From: Sanguinoderma infundibulare
Lineage: Eukaryota; Basidiomycota; Agaricomycetes; Polyporales; Polyporaceae
Direction of reading: 5' to 3'
Assembly (NCBI GenBank): GCA_032821775.1
Contig: JAVLRN010000001.1
Location: 1,426,001-1,490,000 of the forward strand
DNA length: 64,000 bases
The notes under the pieces were generated by a model, which was not told where the DNA came from, searched no databases, and worked only from the letters and a program-made list of their open reading frames with translations. A program made the position numbers and the translations under genes. Of the stretch, positions 49,920 to 62,543 are shown in pieces; positions within the stretch are counted from its first letter, which is position 1; each line of letters begins with the position of its first letter.

Positions 49920-52900
49920 ATGGCCAGTACCGAACACAACCACTCGGCCCAGCATTCTGAGAAGGAGGTCCGACTCGATGCCGACCACGCGGATTCCAAG
50001 TTCGCCAAGGACTTGCCTGCTGGTGCCGATGGAGTCTCAGATGCCGGCCAAGCTCCTGCTGGACGCTCTCGGGATCCTAGCCCGGCCTCTCTGTCCTCGG
50101 CGACAGGTCTTTCCTCAGTCAAGGGTGGCACACAGTCGCCAGCCTCGTCGGGGCCCGCAAATACACCTCCTCTGAGCATGCCACATCCAAAGAAGTTCAG
50201 TCATGTCAATATCAACAAAAAGTTCCTTGAGAAGACGTCCTCTGGCTCCACTCCTACCCACACCCTCTCGGCCTCGCCCGTCCTGAAAGCGGTCAACTTG
50301 AGCCGTACGTACTGCGATGTAGTCTTTAAACCCAATGTAACGTTTATGCCATCTAGAGAAGCCAGTGCCACAAACTACGACGCCTCATCCGCGTCTGGTA
50401 ACTGCGAAGCTAACGGCAGCACCGCAGCCTAGCAGTACTGCTGGCTGGTCCCGACCTTCTTCCACAGTGTCCTCAACTGCGCCGACTCCCAATCCTACCG
50501 CAAACCCGAAGCCGTCCGCAGCGCCCGCCATATCGTCCAACGCAGCTCCTCTTCCTCCACCTGCAGGCAAGGTCATCCAGCCCCAGCCGCGTAGCAGTCA
50601 AGACGCCGTCTTTGCCAAGAAGGATGGCTCCTCGAAGCCTGTGTGGGGGAATACCAAAGGCGGAGCCGCAGCACCTTTGGATAGAGTTCAGGCGGACTTC
50701 CCGACTGCCGCTGAGGTCGCTCAAGGTGAGTAATGAGCTCGTCGCAACGGTGCCCCATCCCATTGCGGTACTTCATTAGGTCGCATACCCAAAGCTTCAG
50801 ACAAGAATGCATCCAACGATGCTAACGCTCAGAAACAAGCGGCGGAGGCGGATACCTTTCGTGGCGTGCACTTGGATCCTAATGCGCATCACTGGGACGA
50901 GGTTCGTACTATCTACTTGATTTTAACAACAGCGTCTCATGTAGCTTCAGATGGAAGAAGACGACGATAACTTCCTTGGTGGTGTGATCGAGTTCGGAGA
51001 TGGTCGCCAGTACAATGTTCAACCAAGTGATGCTCGCGCGACCTCGCCACCCAAGGATGCTACCACGTCCCTGCCACCCGGAGAATCAAGCCATGGCGGT
51101 ACATCGGACCAGCCTGTGAGCAAGGAGGATCGCTTTGCGGATGACTTTGACAGGAGTTGGCCTCGTTCTCGGTCAGGCCACCAAACGTTTGGTGTATCCC
51201 GCGACCAACGTTCTAATGGTACGGCTACTTCACCCTCCTCAACTTCTGTTCACTCTCCCCAGGAGCCGTCCCGCCAATTGTTCAACGAGCGCTCGAACCG
51301 ACTCGAACCTTACAGTCATCAGCAGCACGGGGGCCCTCGAGGACCAACGCACTTTGGTCGGAGAGGTAGTCGATCTGACTATGCCACTTCGCCGACGGAA
51401 CTGCGTCGGGATGCACCTCCCCATGGGCATTCGCAAGGGGTTCAGCTTCTTCAGAAGGGCGCCGAAGGCAGCAGTGCAGAAAGCCCTACTTTCTCCCGAG
51501 CGCCTGGTGAGCGTCCGCCAATATCGCCTGCAGACACCCGTTTCTGGGACCGTCCACCTCAGCGACGCGACAATCAGCCATGGCAAGGGGATGGAGGTAC
51601 GGGCCATGGCCGCGCTGGTCCTTACGGCGCCTCCCATCCACCTGGACGTCCTCGCGAGGGACCGTTTGAGGATCGCCGTCGCTCTTCTGCCAACGAATCG
51701 CCGTCTACGGCTTCCGGTTTCGATAACCGCAGACAGCTACCTCCTCACCTCTCCCCTTCTGGACCAAGGAATGTCCCATTAAGGACAGAACCAGATGTTT
51801 CGCTTCGGTCTCCGGCACCACCATCCAGCTCACTTCCTCAAGCTGAGCCTCCCACATCGCCTGCAACTAGCCAGCTCGCCGACTCCCCTGTTGGTACAGC
51901 GCAAACCACTGTTCCTCCCGTGAACGTGGACGAAGTACGCAAGGCTGCGATGCACAGCGCAGCCGAGCGCGCTCGGATACGGCGCCAGCAGGAGGAAGAA
52001 GAACGAGAACGGGAGAAGGAGCGCGCGCGCAAGAAAGCAGCCGAGATCGAGGCACGAATGAAGGCTGTAGAGGAGGAGAAAGCTCATGAGCGCGAGAAGG
52101 CCGAAGCTGAGAAGCAGAAAGCCGATGCGCAGGTAGGTCATGCTTTGTCATTTGACTTGCCCGCCTTAACTCACTTTGTCCTAGGTTCTCGGGCTTATTG
52201 AGGAAGCCGTCTCTTCCGCTTCGCTCGACAAGACGGAGGATGGGTCGCGCGACGATCACCGTAGTGCTCCCGCCCCTCCGACGTTTGGACGCAGTGCCTC
52301 TTCGAGAGGAACGTCACGAATGCTTCCACCACGAAAGGCGTCCTTCACAGCAACCGCGTCTGTTCCACCAGCAGCACCTTCACCAGCTTCAGAAGCAGAC
52401 ACATGGCGACGCAAAGGGCCATTGCCCCCTCCTGTCAAACCGGACGCGCAAGAGCCACCGCCCGCACCCCCGTCCGTGCCTCTTGACCCAGTGTTGGCTC
52501 ACACACATCTCGATGTGAAGGAGGGCGAAGATGTTGACGTCGTGGACTTTGCGGATCTCGGAAAGCTGGTTGGCTCCGAGAATCCGACGCAACCTCTCCC
52601 TGCGGCTCCTGTCGCTCGTCCTCCTCGAGCTGTGGCAGCAGACTTTTTCCCAGCGGAGCCTTTGGCTGGTCAGCGACCCCAAGCGCCGCCATCGAGAGCG
52701 GATGAGGGGCCGTGGAGACGACGAGCATCTTTCACGAATGGTCCGTCGCCGCACGTCGAGACACCACCTGTGTCATCAAGCGCCGACGGTGCGCGAGGTG
52801 TTGCTCACGTTGCTCCCGAGTTTTCTCGATCGAGCGAGCCTGCCGGAGCCGTCTCCCCACCTCCATCGTACGAGGAACACCACCGTCGCGTGTCGGGACA

Positions 52901-55024
52901 TCATCAGAATGGAATACACAAGCCGCCACTCGGGCCTCATTACCGCGAAGCACCTATGTCGACCCTGAACGATGTCATGGCTCGGATCAAGGGCGCAATA
53001 GACGGGATGCACAACGACACAGATATCCCGAAGGAGATGCCTAAGGAAGCTCCCAGGGAGACCCCAAAGCCGCAGAAGTGGCTTCCACCGGCGCTGCGAC
53101 CCAGGACGGCTCTCGCCGAAGTGGCTCGTCCCGACATGTTCGAAGTGACAGCGACAGAGCCACCGAAATCTCCGAAGAAGGCATGGAACATCTACACAGT
53201 CAAGCTTGCCTCCGACTCTCGCCCGACTCCGCCGGACCTAACGACGGAGCTCGTATGGCCCCGCAATGCGCGCTTCTTGAGGCTCGATGTCCACTCGTGG
53301 AACCCTCCTATCGATACCCGTCACCGGCGTGGGTCCACCGTCAACGATATAATCTTTGGCGGACCCCACTACAAGCAGGGTCAGCCCCAGTACGACGTCT
53401 CGTTGCCGCGACGCAGGATAGCGCCCCAGTCACCTCCCGTCGCTGAACAAAAACCTGCGTCACCCGTTGTAAACTTGCCGACCAGCCCGCCAAGGTTGCG
53501 TAACGCAATTTCGAAAGAGACTGTAGGACCAAGCTGGCGCAAGACGCCCACGTCGCCCACAACGCCATGGCGGCCACCGCCTAGGGAATTGGTACTGGAT
53601 GTAGGACTTGACACTGTGAGCCGCTCGCCCCCTCCCGAGACTCCGTCGACGAAGCCTGCACCCCTTCCACGCCCGGACAACTCTGGATCTTCTTCCGCGT
53701 CAACCAGCATAGCTACGAAGATGCCCCTTGGCTCCGATGTCGGTTTCTATCGCACGGCGGTCGAACCTCAGGCTCAGGTGCAGTTTATTGTCACGAGTGA
53801 ACTGGATGGTGATGCAAAGCCGGATCAGGTGGTGCCCGAAACGAAGGTCCCGGTTCTCGATGTTCGTTCCTTCGTCCAGGCTGAGACGAAGGTAGAGGGG
53901 GTCATCAACTCTGCTGTTGTAAGTTTCAGTGACTCCTAGCAGTATTGAATGAACTGACGGTCTCCCAGCATAACGGTTTGTCTACGCCACCCCAGCAAAC
54001 GTCAAGCCTAGCGTCACAATGGTCCAAGTCGCCGAAGGGTTTCGGACTGAAGGAGTCTCCTTCACGAGCACCCGACCCGGAACACCTGAAGGCCGTCTGG
54101 TCGCAAACCCCGGACAAGGCACAGAATCAACCTGTCAACTCGCTGAAAAGCATCGCCGACGATCTCACCGGGGTTCCGTTCTCGCTCTCAGACGTCAAGT
54201 CAAATGGTGGTGGCGAAACCCCACCGCCAACATCGGGCTCAGGACCTTGGTCAAGGTCGAAGATGTCCGCTTACGACGTTACGCGCGCCTTCCAGCAAGT
54301 GCCTTCATCGTCGGGCAGCTCATCCCAGACACGACCCGCGCCTATTGCCCCTGTGCTCAGCCCTTCCTCGTCGGCAAACGGTTCTGCGCCTCGGCACCCC
54401 GGCTTTGCCTTCTCGCCTTCACCAGTAAGCCAACCAGGTCTCCGACCACCCGCATCCTACCCAACGTATTCCCCCATGATGAGCCATGCACCGAGTCCCG
54501 CGGTCGTGTACTCCCACCCCAGCCCAGTTCCCAGGCCCATGGTTGTCAATGGTCAACCGCCCCCGGTGTATGGCCAGCCTGTCTGGATGCCTGCCGTGCC
54601 TGGCCCCGCCCCGCCGCCATCCGGTGGACTGATGCGTTCGCCGTATCAAGCGCACCTCGTTCCGTACCCTTCGCCGGGTGGTCCCATGCCTATGTATTCA
54701 TCACCGATGCACGGCATGCAAAACCAACCACCACCACAGCAGAACGGGGTTCAAGGCCGTCCTCCGGGCATGCCTCTGGTAAGCCCGGTGATGCAGCATG
54801 CCATGCCGCCAATGTACGCCGGCAGTCCAGTGCTCGTACACGCACCGCCGCACATACCGCCACAAGCGTATCCTGCGCCGGGCCAGCCAAACCGGGGACC
54901 GATGCCTCAACATCCCAGCCCCGGCACTCCCCATATGCACCACCCTCCGATACGTCAGCCTCCGCAGAACGTTTACAACCCTGTACCGTCGAGTTATGCC
55001 CACGCTCCCCGTCCAACTTGGTAA
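49920..55024 (+). CDS. Large low-complexity Pro/Ser-rich protein with a coiled coil
   Basis: Six exons (49920-50304, 50357-50725, 50780-50901, 50951-52132, 52185-53918, 53969-55024) give 1615 residues. I do not recognise the family. Short blocks look constrained: PKKFSHVNINKKFLEKT near residue 100, a DFPTAAEVA motif near 240, and RGVHLDPNAHHWDE followed by EEDDDNFLGGVIEFGDGRQY around 280-315. A charged helix rich in Glu, Arg and Lys (about 615-690) is probably a coiled coil ending in LGLIEEAV. A block with VKLASDSRPTPPDLTTELVW near 1,100 is also non-repetitive. The C-terminal about 250 residues are Pro/Gln/Met/Tyr-rich, prion-like, ending HAPRPTW. Such architecture is common in RNA-granule or translation regulators, but that is inference. 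The exon 4 acceptor may use either of two AGs six bases apart. Confidence 0.75.
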
Positions 55025-55251
55025 TCTATTATTGTAGTGTACAAACGCCACTTCTCGCCGCACTGTATCTTACCTTCAACCCTGTTTGCATTTGCTGTCT
55101 TTCAACTACTCGCAGTATTTCCCCCTTAATCATGCCGTCTGGGAACGTTCGCGGACGCACATACGAACGCCTCCTGCCGCGATTATCTGCTCATTGAATA
55201 CATCTAATGAAACACCAGAGTCCAGGAGTGTAGTCTACGAGAGATGTGAGC

Positions 55252-56949
55252 TTAGAGGGCAAGCTTGGCGGCGTGGTGTGCTGCCTCGTCAAGATCATCG
55301 AAGGGGATGATCTTGAGACCGGATTGGCGGATCATCCTGCAGAAGGGCGGTGGTCAGCAATAGTCGCCACAACGAACACAGGTCAACATACTCCTTCGCC
55401 TCCACTTCCTTGGTACCCTTAAGTCGTACGATGAGAGGAACCTTGAGGGACAGCTCCTTCGCGGCATTGATGACACCCTCAGCAATGTAGTCGCAACGCA
55501 TGATACCTAATCCATTCATGTCAGATACACTGGAGTGCGGCAAGAACAAGAGCAGGATGTGGACATACCGCCAAAGATGTTGATGAAGATACTCTTCACC
55601 TTCGGGTCAGCAACGATGATCTCGAACGCCTTCTTCACCGTCTCGGGGGTGGCGCCTCCACCGACATCAAGGAAATTCGCCGGGTTGCCACCGTGCAGAG
55701 CGAGGACGTCCATGGTGGCCATAGCAAGACCAGCGCCGTTGACGAGGCAGCCGACGCTGCCGTCGAGCTTGATGAAGTTGAGGTTGTACTTTTGCGCCTC
55801 GACCTCCGAAGGCTCCTCCTGCGAGATATCACGGAGCTTGAAGACGTCCTGCTGACGGAAATCAGCGTTGTCGTCGAAACCGAATTTGGCGTCCATGCTG
55901 CGTCCCGAGGTGAGCCAACAAGAAATCACGGAATGGCGATTGTTACACACCAAAGAACGTGACCGTCGGCAGTCTCGCCCAAGGGGTTAATCTCAATTTG
56001 AGTGGCGTCCTTGTCCTTGAAGATCTTGTAGAGACGGATGAAGATGTCCGCAGCCTCGTTCTGAGCGCCCTCGGTCTTGAAGCCCAACTTCTTCGCCAGA
56101 GCAAGAGCCTCAGACTTACTTAGGCCCTTCTCGAAGTTGATGGGGGTGGTGATGATAGCCTTCGGGTCCTTGGCGGCGACCTCCTCGATGTTCATACCAC
56201 CCTGCGCAGACGCGACCAAGACGGGGCCACCGACATTACGGTCGTTGAGGACGGCGACGTAGTATTCATGGGAGGGGTCCCGACGCTCCGCCAGCATCAC
56301 CTGAATGAGGAACATGGGTCAGGCCACCACCACCAGCGTAACTCCGGCGGAACTCCGTACGGCGTTGCAGACACGTCCGGCCGCACCCGTCTGCTTGGTG
56401 ATAAGTTTTGCACCAATCATCTTGCTTGCATAATCCTTGGCCTGCTCGGGGCTAGAGACGCATCTTGAGGGCGGCGGAAGACGGGCGGAACGATGGGAGA
56501 CTCACGACTCAACGACATGGACCCCACCCTTCAACCCGTTGTCGAAGTGACCCTTCCCTCTGCCTCCAGCGAGAACCTGAGCCTTGATTACGCTACCCGT
56601 GGAACCTACGGATGTGTTAGCGAGGAGGGACACCCAACCGTCGGGTAGATACGCACTGAGTTGTTTAGCTGCCTCATAAGCCTCTTCGGGAGTCTTGGCA
56701 GCGATGCTTTTTGGTGTCGGTATACCATACTAAGCATGTCAGGTTCGATTGGGCACTGGGACGACGCGTAGAGAACGTGTTGAAAGTACCGAGTTGAGCA
56801 GGCTAACGGATTGGTATTCGTGAATGGAGAGGAAGCGCCTCTGACCCGCAGACGCGGCCTGAAACGGCGTGATCAGTACGCAAGGCTCGGAAAGGACAAA
56901 TGACACGTACGCGAGCCAACGAACCGGCTTTCCTGAGCGATGCGAGCAT
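55252..56949 (-). CDS. LSC2: Succinyl-CoA ligase (ADP/GDP-forming) beta subunit, mitochondrial
   Basis: The TCA-cycle enzyme converting succinyl-CoA to succinate with substrate-level phosphorylation; this subunit carries the ATP-grasp nucleotide site. Nine exons (56911-56949, 56790-56858, 56657-56729, 56506-56605, 56361-56451, 55951-56300, 55569-55897, 55392-55506, 55252-55336) give 416 residues. The presequence is [22 protein letters not shown]-grasp and family motifs follow in order: [43 protein letters not shown] and [16 protein letters not shown]. The C-terminal DSG-like end is [14 protein letters not shown]. All joins are in frame and the length matches the family (about 420). The partner alpha subunit is not in this window. 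Confidence 0.96.
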
Positions 56950-57463
56950 TAGGATGGTCGGGAGCGGAGAGAGGGAAGGAGGAGGATTCAAGAAGTTGCT
57001 GGCAGTTGCCGCGGACACTGGGTCATTAAGATGTGCTTAGTCAGCAACCTCTCCGGCTTCATGAGCGTCGATACGCCGGACATGCTCTTTATCCAGGACG
57101 ACGACGACGGTTGATTTTCTGTACGGTCTCCCAGTCTCTCGCCGCCTTGGTCTGCACGATCTTCCTGCGGAGTAGTCCTGGCAGATCGAACCCATCCTCG
57201 CTTTTGAGTTCGGACTGCTTATGTACGTATGGGCCGTTCGAAATTATGTGGAGGAACAGACCCAGAGGCATCCAGATGCATGTACGAGATCATTTCTCAT
57301 GTACGCTTGATCGCAATCCATTTTATCTGCATGTTCCGTACCCCCCTCGTATGCAGCCAGTTTCCGCCCTCGTCTTGGAGGCCTCGTGGGGCGCGCGCAT
57401 TCACCTGACGTCTTCGCTGTATCGCCGTACTGGTGGGGCCACGCAGCCTTCCCGACTACCACC
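56950..57463. other. Divergent promoter region, LSC2 / DinB-like
   Basis: A 514-nt gap between divergent start codons. CT-rich next to LSC2 on its strand. No gene seen. Confidence 0.4.
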
Positions 57464-58311
57464 ATGTGTCCCATGTCTTCAACCTCTACCGCAGCCGTGT
57501 CCTCCGAACAAAATACCCCTCAGGACGAAGCGACGTCGCTTGCACGCTTGCTGGAGACGTCCACTGCCATCCTGCGCCAAGCGGTCGATCTTGTGGAGAA
57601 TGGTCTCACCTCCGATGATCAACTCTCGGTAACTTCCAACTACATACCTGGCTCCACAATAGGTCTGTTTCATAGTCTCCCGGCATGGAAGCGTGCTGTA
57701 CTCAAGCTACCGCAGGGAAGCACCTCAGACATGCCAGAGACCACTTCGCGCTGCTTCTTGACGCGATATCTCAACCACCCCCTCACGTGTTGAACTATGA
57801 CCAGAGAGCGCGCAACACGCCTATGGAAAGCAGTCGTGCTGCTGCCAGAGATGCCCTAAACGAGTGCATCGAACGGCTGCACCAGGTCGTACCAAATGCG
57901 AATTGGTCAGCACCGATAACTCTGCATGCTGTTACGCCTTTCCCCCAGGTTATGGAGACTACATTTAGTCGAGAGGTGCGTTTTCGGCGTTCCTTCAAAA
58001 CCATGGCATCTGCTTTATACGAGAGTAATCTGGGATACCACTCATCATGCAACTACAGTTATGGTTTGCGGGTTTACATGCCATTCATCATTGGAGCATG
58101 GTAAGTCTTCCGTCTACTTATCTGGCACGCTGCTGAATGCCTTCTTAGATTCGGGTAATTGCTGGCGAGCTTGTGAGTTTCGGACAACAAATGAAACATC
58201 TAGACGTTGATTCATCTGTCTCTACAGGGCATCGAGATGGAAGAATCTTTCGGGTTCGCACCGTCGACGCTCATCCACAAGGCGTCTCAGGCTACCAAAC
58301 CCAAAATGTAG
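57464..58311 (+). CDS. DinB-like four-helix-bundle protein
   Basis: Five exons (57464-57662, 57716-57975, 58059-58100, 58149-58172, 58228-58311) give 202 residues; a second in-frame ATG at 57473 would shorten it by three. The fold family (DinB/YfiT) comprises metal-binding four-helix proteins, in bacteria often thiol transferases or damage-induced proteins. The first helix motif IGKHLRHARDHFALLLDAIS and the later LWFAGLHAIHHWSM contain the histidines expected as metal ligands. After them come IRVIAGELGIEMEESFGFAP and a basic C-terminus. The segment IRVIAGEL is a 24-nt exon. Function in fungi is uncharacterised; the acceptor of exon 3 was chosen for frame and for the LWFAGLH match. Confidence 0.65.
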
Positions 58312-58626
58312 CCTTGTTGTCTGCCCCCTTCCTTGACATTTTGTGCCTTGCCTGTAGGGTATCTAGACAGGTTGACGGACTGGTCACTGTACGCATACGA
58401 TGTCATGATGCCTCGTTAATGCAAGATCCCTTATTTGATCGCGAGGACCTGACGAGTGTGGCTTGCCGTAAGCGCCAGGGATGTCTTCGACGGAGCGCGC
58501 AAGATTGATCGGGTCGCTCTCCTGTGAGCGTTGGTGGCGCAGTCCCTCTCTCGAACTCGCCCCCGTATCGAGCAGGCGTTCACCCCCGTCTGCATTTCCC
58601 CCCCTTGCGCCTTGCTCCCATCCAAC
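58312..58626. other. Intergenic, RPD3 promoter
   Basis: A 315-nt head-to-tail spacer with pyrimidine-rich stretches before the RPD3 ATG. No gene seen. Confidence 0.35.
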
Positions 58627-60881
58627 ATGCCTCCAGAAATGGTACCCATTGATGGGGAGGGCCAGCGGAAGAGGGTGGTATGCCCATTTTTATTTTGCAT
58701 TGTCTAATCACCCATCTCACTCCCGGTTACCCTAGTGCTACTTCTTCGACTCCGACGTCAGCGGGTTCCACTATGGGCCCGGGCACCCGTAACCATACTT
58801 TCCATGACAGAAAAGTATTTTACCGACTCAATTTCATTTACAGGATGAAGCCCACCCGCATACGGATGTGCCATTCGCTCGTCATGAACTATGGCCTGTA
58901 CAAGCGGATGGAGATTTTCGTGCGTACACACCACAACAAGCCGTCCCGAGTGCGCTGCTCTTCTGACTGGCCATTGTTTTCATATAGCGCGCAAAGCCGG
59001 CCACAAAGCGCGAGATGACCCAGTTTCACTCCGACGAGTACGTCGACTTCCTCAGCAAGATTTCGCCATCCAACATGAACTCCTTCATTAAGGAGCAGCA
59101 TAAATGTATGCTTTCGTAGGCCTGCAAGGACCCTCGTTCACTGATGTCTCTCATTCTAAGACAACGTTGGCGACGACTGCCCCGTCTTCGATGGTCTCTT
59201 TGACTACTGCGCCATTTCAGCTGGTGGATCCATGGGTAAGCCTTTCAAGGCGCTTGTTTTGCGTCTTGATGTTCATTGTCATGCAGAGGGCGCTGCGCGG
59301 TTAAGCAGAGACAAGTGCGATATCGCCGTCAACTGGGCCGGCGGCCTCCACCACGCCAAGAAGAGCGAGGCTAGTGGTTTCTGTTACGTTAATGGTATGG
59401 CATCTGCTCTCATGAAGTTATCTACGCTCACGCGTCCCTGGTTAGATATCGTCTTGGGAATTTTGGAACTCTTGAGGTGAGACATGCTAGATAGCGTCCT
59501 AATCAGGATCACAACTTGCTCCTTCAAGGTACCATACCCGGGTATTGTACATCGACATCGACGTGCACCACGGAGATGGTGTTGAGGAGGCATTCTACAC
59601 CACTGACCGGGTCATGACCGTCAGCTTCCACAAATACGGCGAATATTTCCCCGGGACCGGTGAGCTCCGAGTAAGTACTAGCGCAATCCTTTATAACTAT
59701 ATCTGACATGGAGTGGGCTATTAGGACGTCGGGATCGGGAAGGGCAAATACTACGCATTGAACTTCCCATTGAGAGACGGCGTAACCAACGAGAACTACA
59801 AGAGCGTGTTCGAACCCGTAAGTCAGCACGTTATTACCTCCGTAGGGACGCTAAGCAATGGACAGGTTATGCGGCAAGTCATGGAGTCATATGACCCAGG
59901 TGCTGTTGTGCTCCAATGTGGCACAGATTCGTTGTCAGGCGACAAGTTGGGTTGCTTCAACCTATCCATGAGGGGTGTGTAACATTCATCGAGGGTATGA
60001 TGCAGTGAATAGTGACTCCGAAATCTTTCACAGGACATGCGAACTGCGTCAAGTTCATCAAGTCCTTCAACAAGCCACTACTACTCGTTGGTGGCGGTGG
60101 ATACACGATGCGCAATGTCAGCCGATGTTGGGCATACGAGACCGGTCTGGCAGCAGGCGTCGAACTTGGCAAGGGTACGGACCCCCTTCACGTACGTCCT
60201 TCCCATCCCTGACTGCATATCCGGTCTGGCAGAGATCCCTATGAACGAATACTACGAGTACTTTGGACCGGATTATGAGCTGGACGTGAAGGCATCCAAC
60301 ATGGACGACATGAACTCTCCCGAATACCTTGAACGTGTCAAGGGTATTGTCCTGGATCACCTACGACAAGTCGGCGGCCCACCGAGTGTACAGATGCAAG
60401 GTGCGCCCCCTCAACCGACCCCCTATGTATGTGCATGTCTTGACCCAAGGCCGCAGACGTTCCTCGTCTACCAGTCGACGAGATCATCGAGGACGACCCT
60501 GACGAAGACATGATCGACGCCAACGACCGCCGACCCATGCGCCTGCTCGACTCCCGGCGACAAAACGACGCCGAGTTCTCTGACTCGGACGACGAAGGCG
60601 AGGGCGGGCGACGCGACATTGCGAGCAACAAGGAACGCGACACTGTCGGTACGGGACGGCGGTTCGGTGCGGCGGCCACTGGCATCATGAGCACTGGCAC
60701 GACGCACGGCGTCGGACCCAGTGTCGCGCCGCCTGTCGCTGGAAGTTCCGCGACGGCTCTCGCTGGCTCTTCTGCGGACCAGTCCGATATGGATGTAGAC
60801 GAGGCCCCCCTGGCTTCGTCTTCCAAATCCAAGGCGCCCGCGGGGAAGACGAACGGGACAGCGGCGTCGGGAGATGCGTGA
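58627..60881 (+). CDS. RPD3: Class I histone deacetylase, RPD3 type
   Basis: A zinc-dependent lysine deacetylase of histone tails, the catalytic subunit of Rpd3/Sin3-type co-repressors; nuclear. Thirteen exons (58627-58677, 58736-58788, 58844-58919, 58988-59105, 59161-59235, 59287-59394, 59446-59476, 59529-59670, 59725-59817, 59866-59974, 60034-60174, 60233-60400, 60457-60881) give 529 residues. The catalytic core has [37 protein letters not shown] with the active-site His pair, [14 protein letters not shown] and GDKLG with zinc ligands, and [18 protein letters not shown] with the catalytic Tyr. After about residue 390 the tail is acidic ([26 protein letters not shown]), then Gly/Ser/Thr-rich, as in other fungal RPD3 proteins. 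All joins are canonical and in frame. Confidence 0.97.
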
Positions 60882-61152
60882 GGTCGGAGGTGGCTCGGAT
60901 GAGCACGGGAACATTGCTTTCACATCATCATTGTTGTCTATACTCCAAGCTGTCGGCGTTGTTGTACGTTCACTCGACTTGCACACATATACGCAATCTA
61001 TACATGGTTTTGTCCAGACGACGTCTCGGATTAAGTCACGTGCCCATAAATGAGTAATGCCAGCCGCGTCGGACGCGTCGCGTGCGTGGCTGGCTCAAAG
61101 CTTGTTTACCCCGCACCATCATTCTCGTCTTCATCACCACCATAGTATACCC

Positions 61153-62314
61153 ATGGAGCCGGTCGCGTCTAGTTCACGCTTCACCACGCCCCCTCCCCGG
61201 GAGCAACGGGGCCTGGATCTGACTCCCGAGCAGGTCAAGCGCATCGAGCTCAATCGTCTGAAAGGTGTGCTTCTCCCTCCCTCAAGCCTACGGAATCCAC
61301 TCATAACTTTTCAGCCAAGGCCAGACAACGTGAGCGCGAGGAGCAAGCCTCTTCATCGTCGTCTACGAATGCAAACGGCAAGCGTCCCCTGGGGGTTACC
61401 CCAGCAACCTCGACATCGCCCACCAAGCCGGCTCCCAAACTGAAGCGGGACTCTCGCCTGGGAAAGTACTTCGAGTATGACCTGTCCAAGATGGTCAACT
61501 CGAAGGGCGGGTTCTTGGTCGAGGATGGCAAAGAGGTGGATGAGGACCTGCGTGCGAAGGAGAAGGAGCGGGAGCGACAGAGAGCACAACAGTCCGCTGA
61601 GCCCTGTGAGCATAGCCTCTTCTTCCAGCGCACAGGCAGCAACTCACACATTCTTGCAGCTATGTTTCTGGATGCGAGCCTCAATCCCAGGTGCCAGGAA
61701 TGCAACTCGATGGACATCGACCAGCAGTTCCGGAAGGTCTTCCGCTGTCTTGTTTGCAACAAATGCAAGAACGAGAAGCCCGAGAGGTACAGCTTACTGA
61801 CGAAAACCGAATGCAAGGAGGTGAGTTTGTCCGGAGCGATTCTGACACCATCTGACTGTTTGGTCCGGGGACAGGACTACCTTCTGACCGACGGTAAACC
61901 GCTTCCCTTGCGCGCTGGAAGACTGTACAGACTAAGGATCCATTTGCAGCGGAACTCCGAGACCAGGATCTCATGCCACATCTCCTCAAGGCCAACCCGC
62001 ACAAGTCGACTTTCGCGAACATGATGCTATTCCTCCGGTATCAAGTCGAAGACTTTGCATGGAAGAAGTGGGGCTCGCCGGAAGCTCTCGACGCCGAATA
62101 CCAGCGGCGCGTCGACGAGAAGAAGAAGAAGAAAAACAAGAGGTTCGAGGAGGGTCTCAAGGAGCTGCGGCGCAGGACTCGAGAGACGGTATGGCAGAAG
62201 CGGAAGGACCAGGAGCACAAGCATATGTTCGGAGGGGTGGAGCAAGGTCCGGACGGGATTGGTAAACAGATCTGTCATTCGTGTGGATTTACGATAGACG
62301 TCGAAGAGTTTTAA
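61153..62314 (+). CDS. RAD14: DNA damage recognition protein XPA/RAD14
   Basis: A nucleotide-excision-repair scaffold that binds damaged DNA, RPA and TFIIH; nuclear. Five exons (61153-61264, 61315-61605, 61660-61820, 61875-61893, 61950-62314) give 315 residues. An upstream in-frame ATG at 61057 would add 32, but 61153 gives a more typical N-terminus. The XPA zinc finger is [17 protein letters not shown] with C-x2-C, then CLVC as the second pair. The DNA-binding domain continues with [41 protein letters not shown] and a long Lys/Arg helix. DYLLTD is encoded by a 19-nt exon. The C-terminus has a further C-x2-C pair (CHSCGF). A possible alternative acceptor at 61930 is excluded because it brings an immediate stop. 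Confidence 0.94.
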
Positions 62315-62476
62315 GTGCTAAGACCTTCCCATGTCCAATGATCCTCGGCTTCGTGATCGCCCACCCTCCTTATCTCCGTTCAATTGCTACTAAGTACGCC
62401 TTTGCTGTGTCCTGCTTACACAGTACACATACCCGATGCTGTCTTCTGCTAAAGTTGCGACCGATGCGGTACTAGC

Positions 62477-62516
62477 TCCGGTGCCCGGCAACGCCATTAC
62501 CCGGTTCTGCACCGGA
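62477..62516. repeat. Inverted repeat, 8-bp arms
   Basis: Arms TCCGGTGC (62477-62484) and GCACCGGA (62509-62516) with a 24-nt loop. They could form a hairpin near the RAD14 3' end or be a dyad protein site. Short arms mean chance is possible. Confidence 0.5.
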
Positions 62517-62543
62517 AGTGGCAAAACCGTTGCAATACCGTCA

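Noticed and set aside
49439..50179. A 246-codon minus-strand frame across the divergent promoter
   Set aside because: It overlaps exon 1 of the + strand gene; only its last part, from the ATG at 49548, fits the RXT2-like gene with its splice sites.
54019..55197. A 392-codon + strand frame overlapping the 3' part of the 1615-aa gene
   Set aside because: It is a shadow frame in GC-rich, Pro-rich coding DNA; the other frame joins cleanly with upstream exons and carries the expected composition.
62343..62348. CCTCGG hexamer as a fatty-acid response element for the thioesterase gene
   Set aside because: A single hexamer about 370 nt upstream is expected by chance in DNA of this composition.
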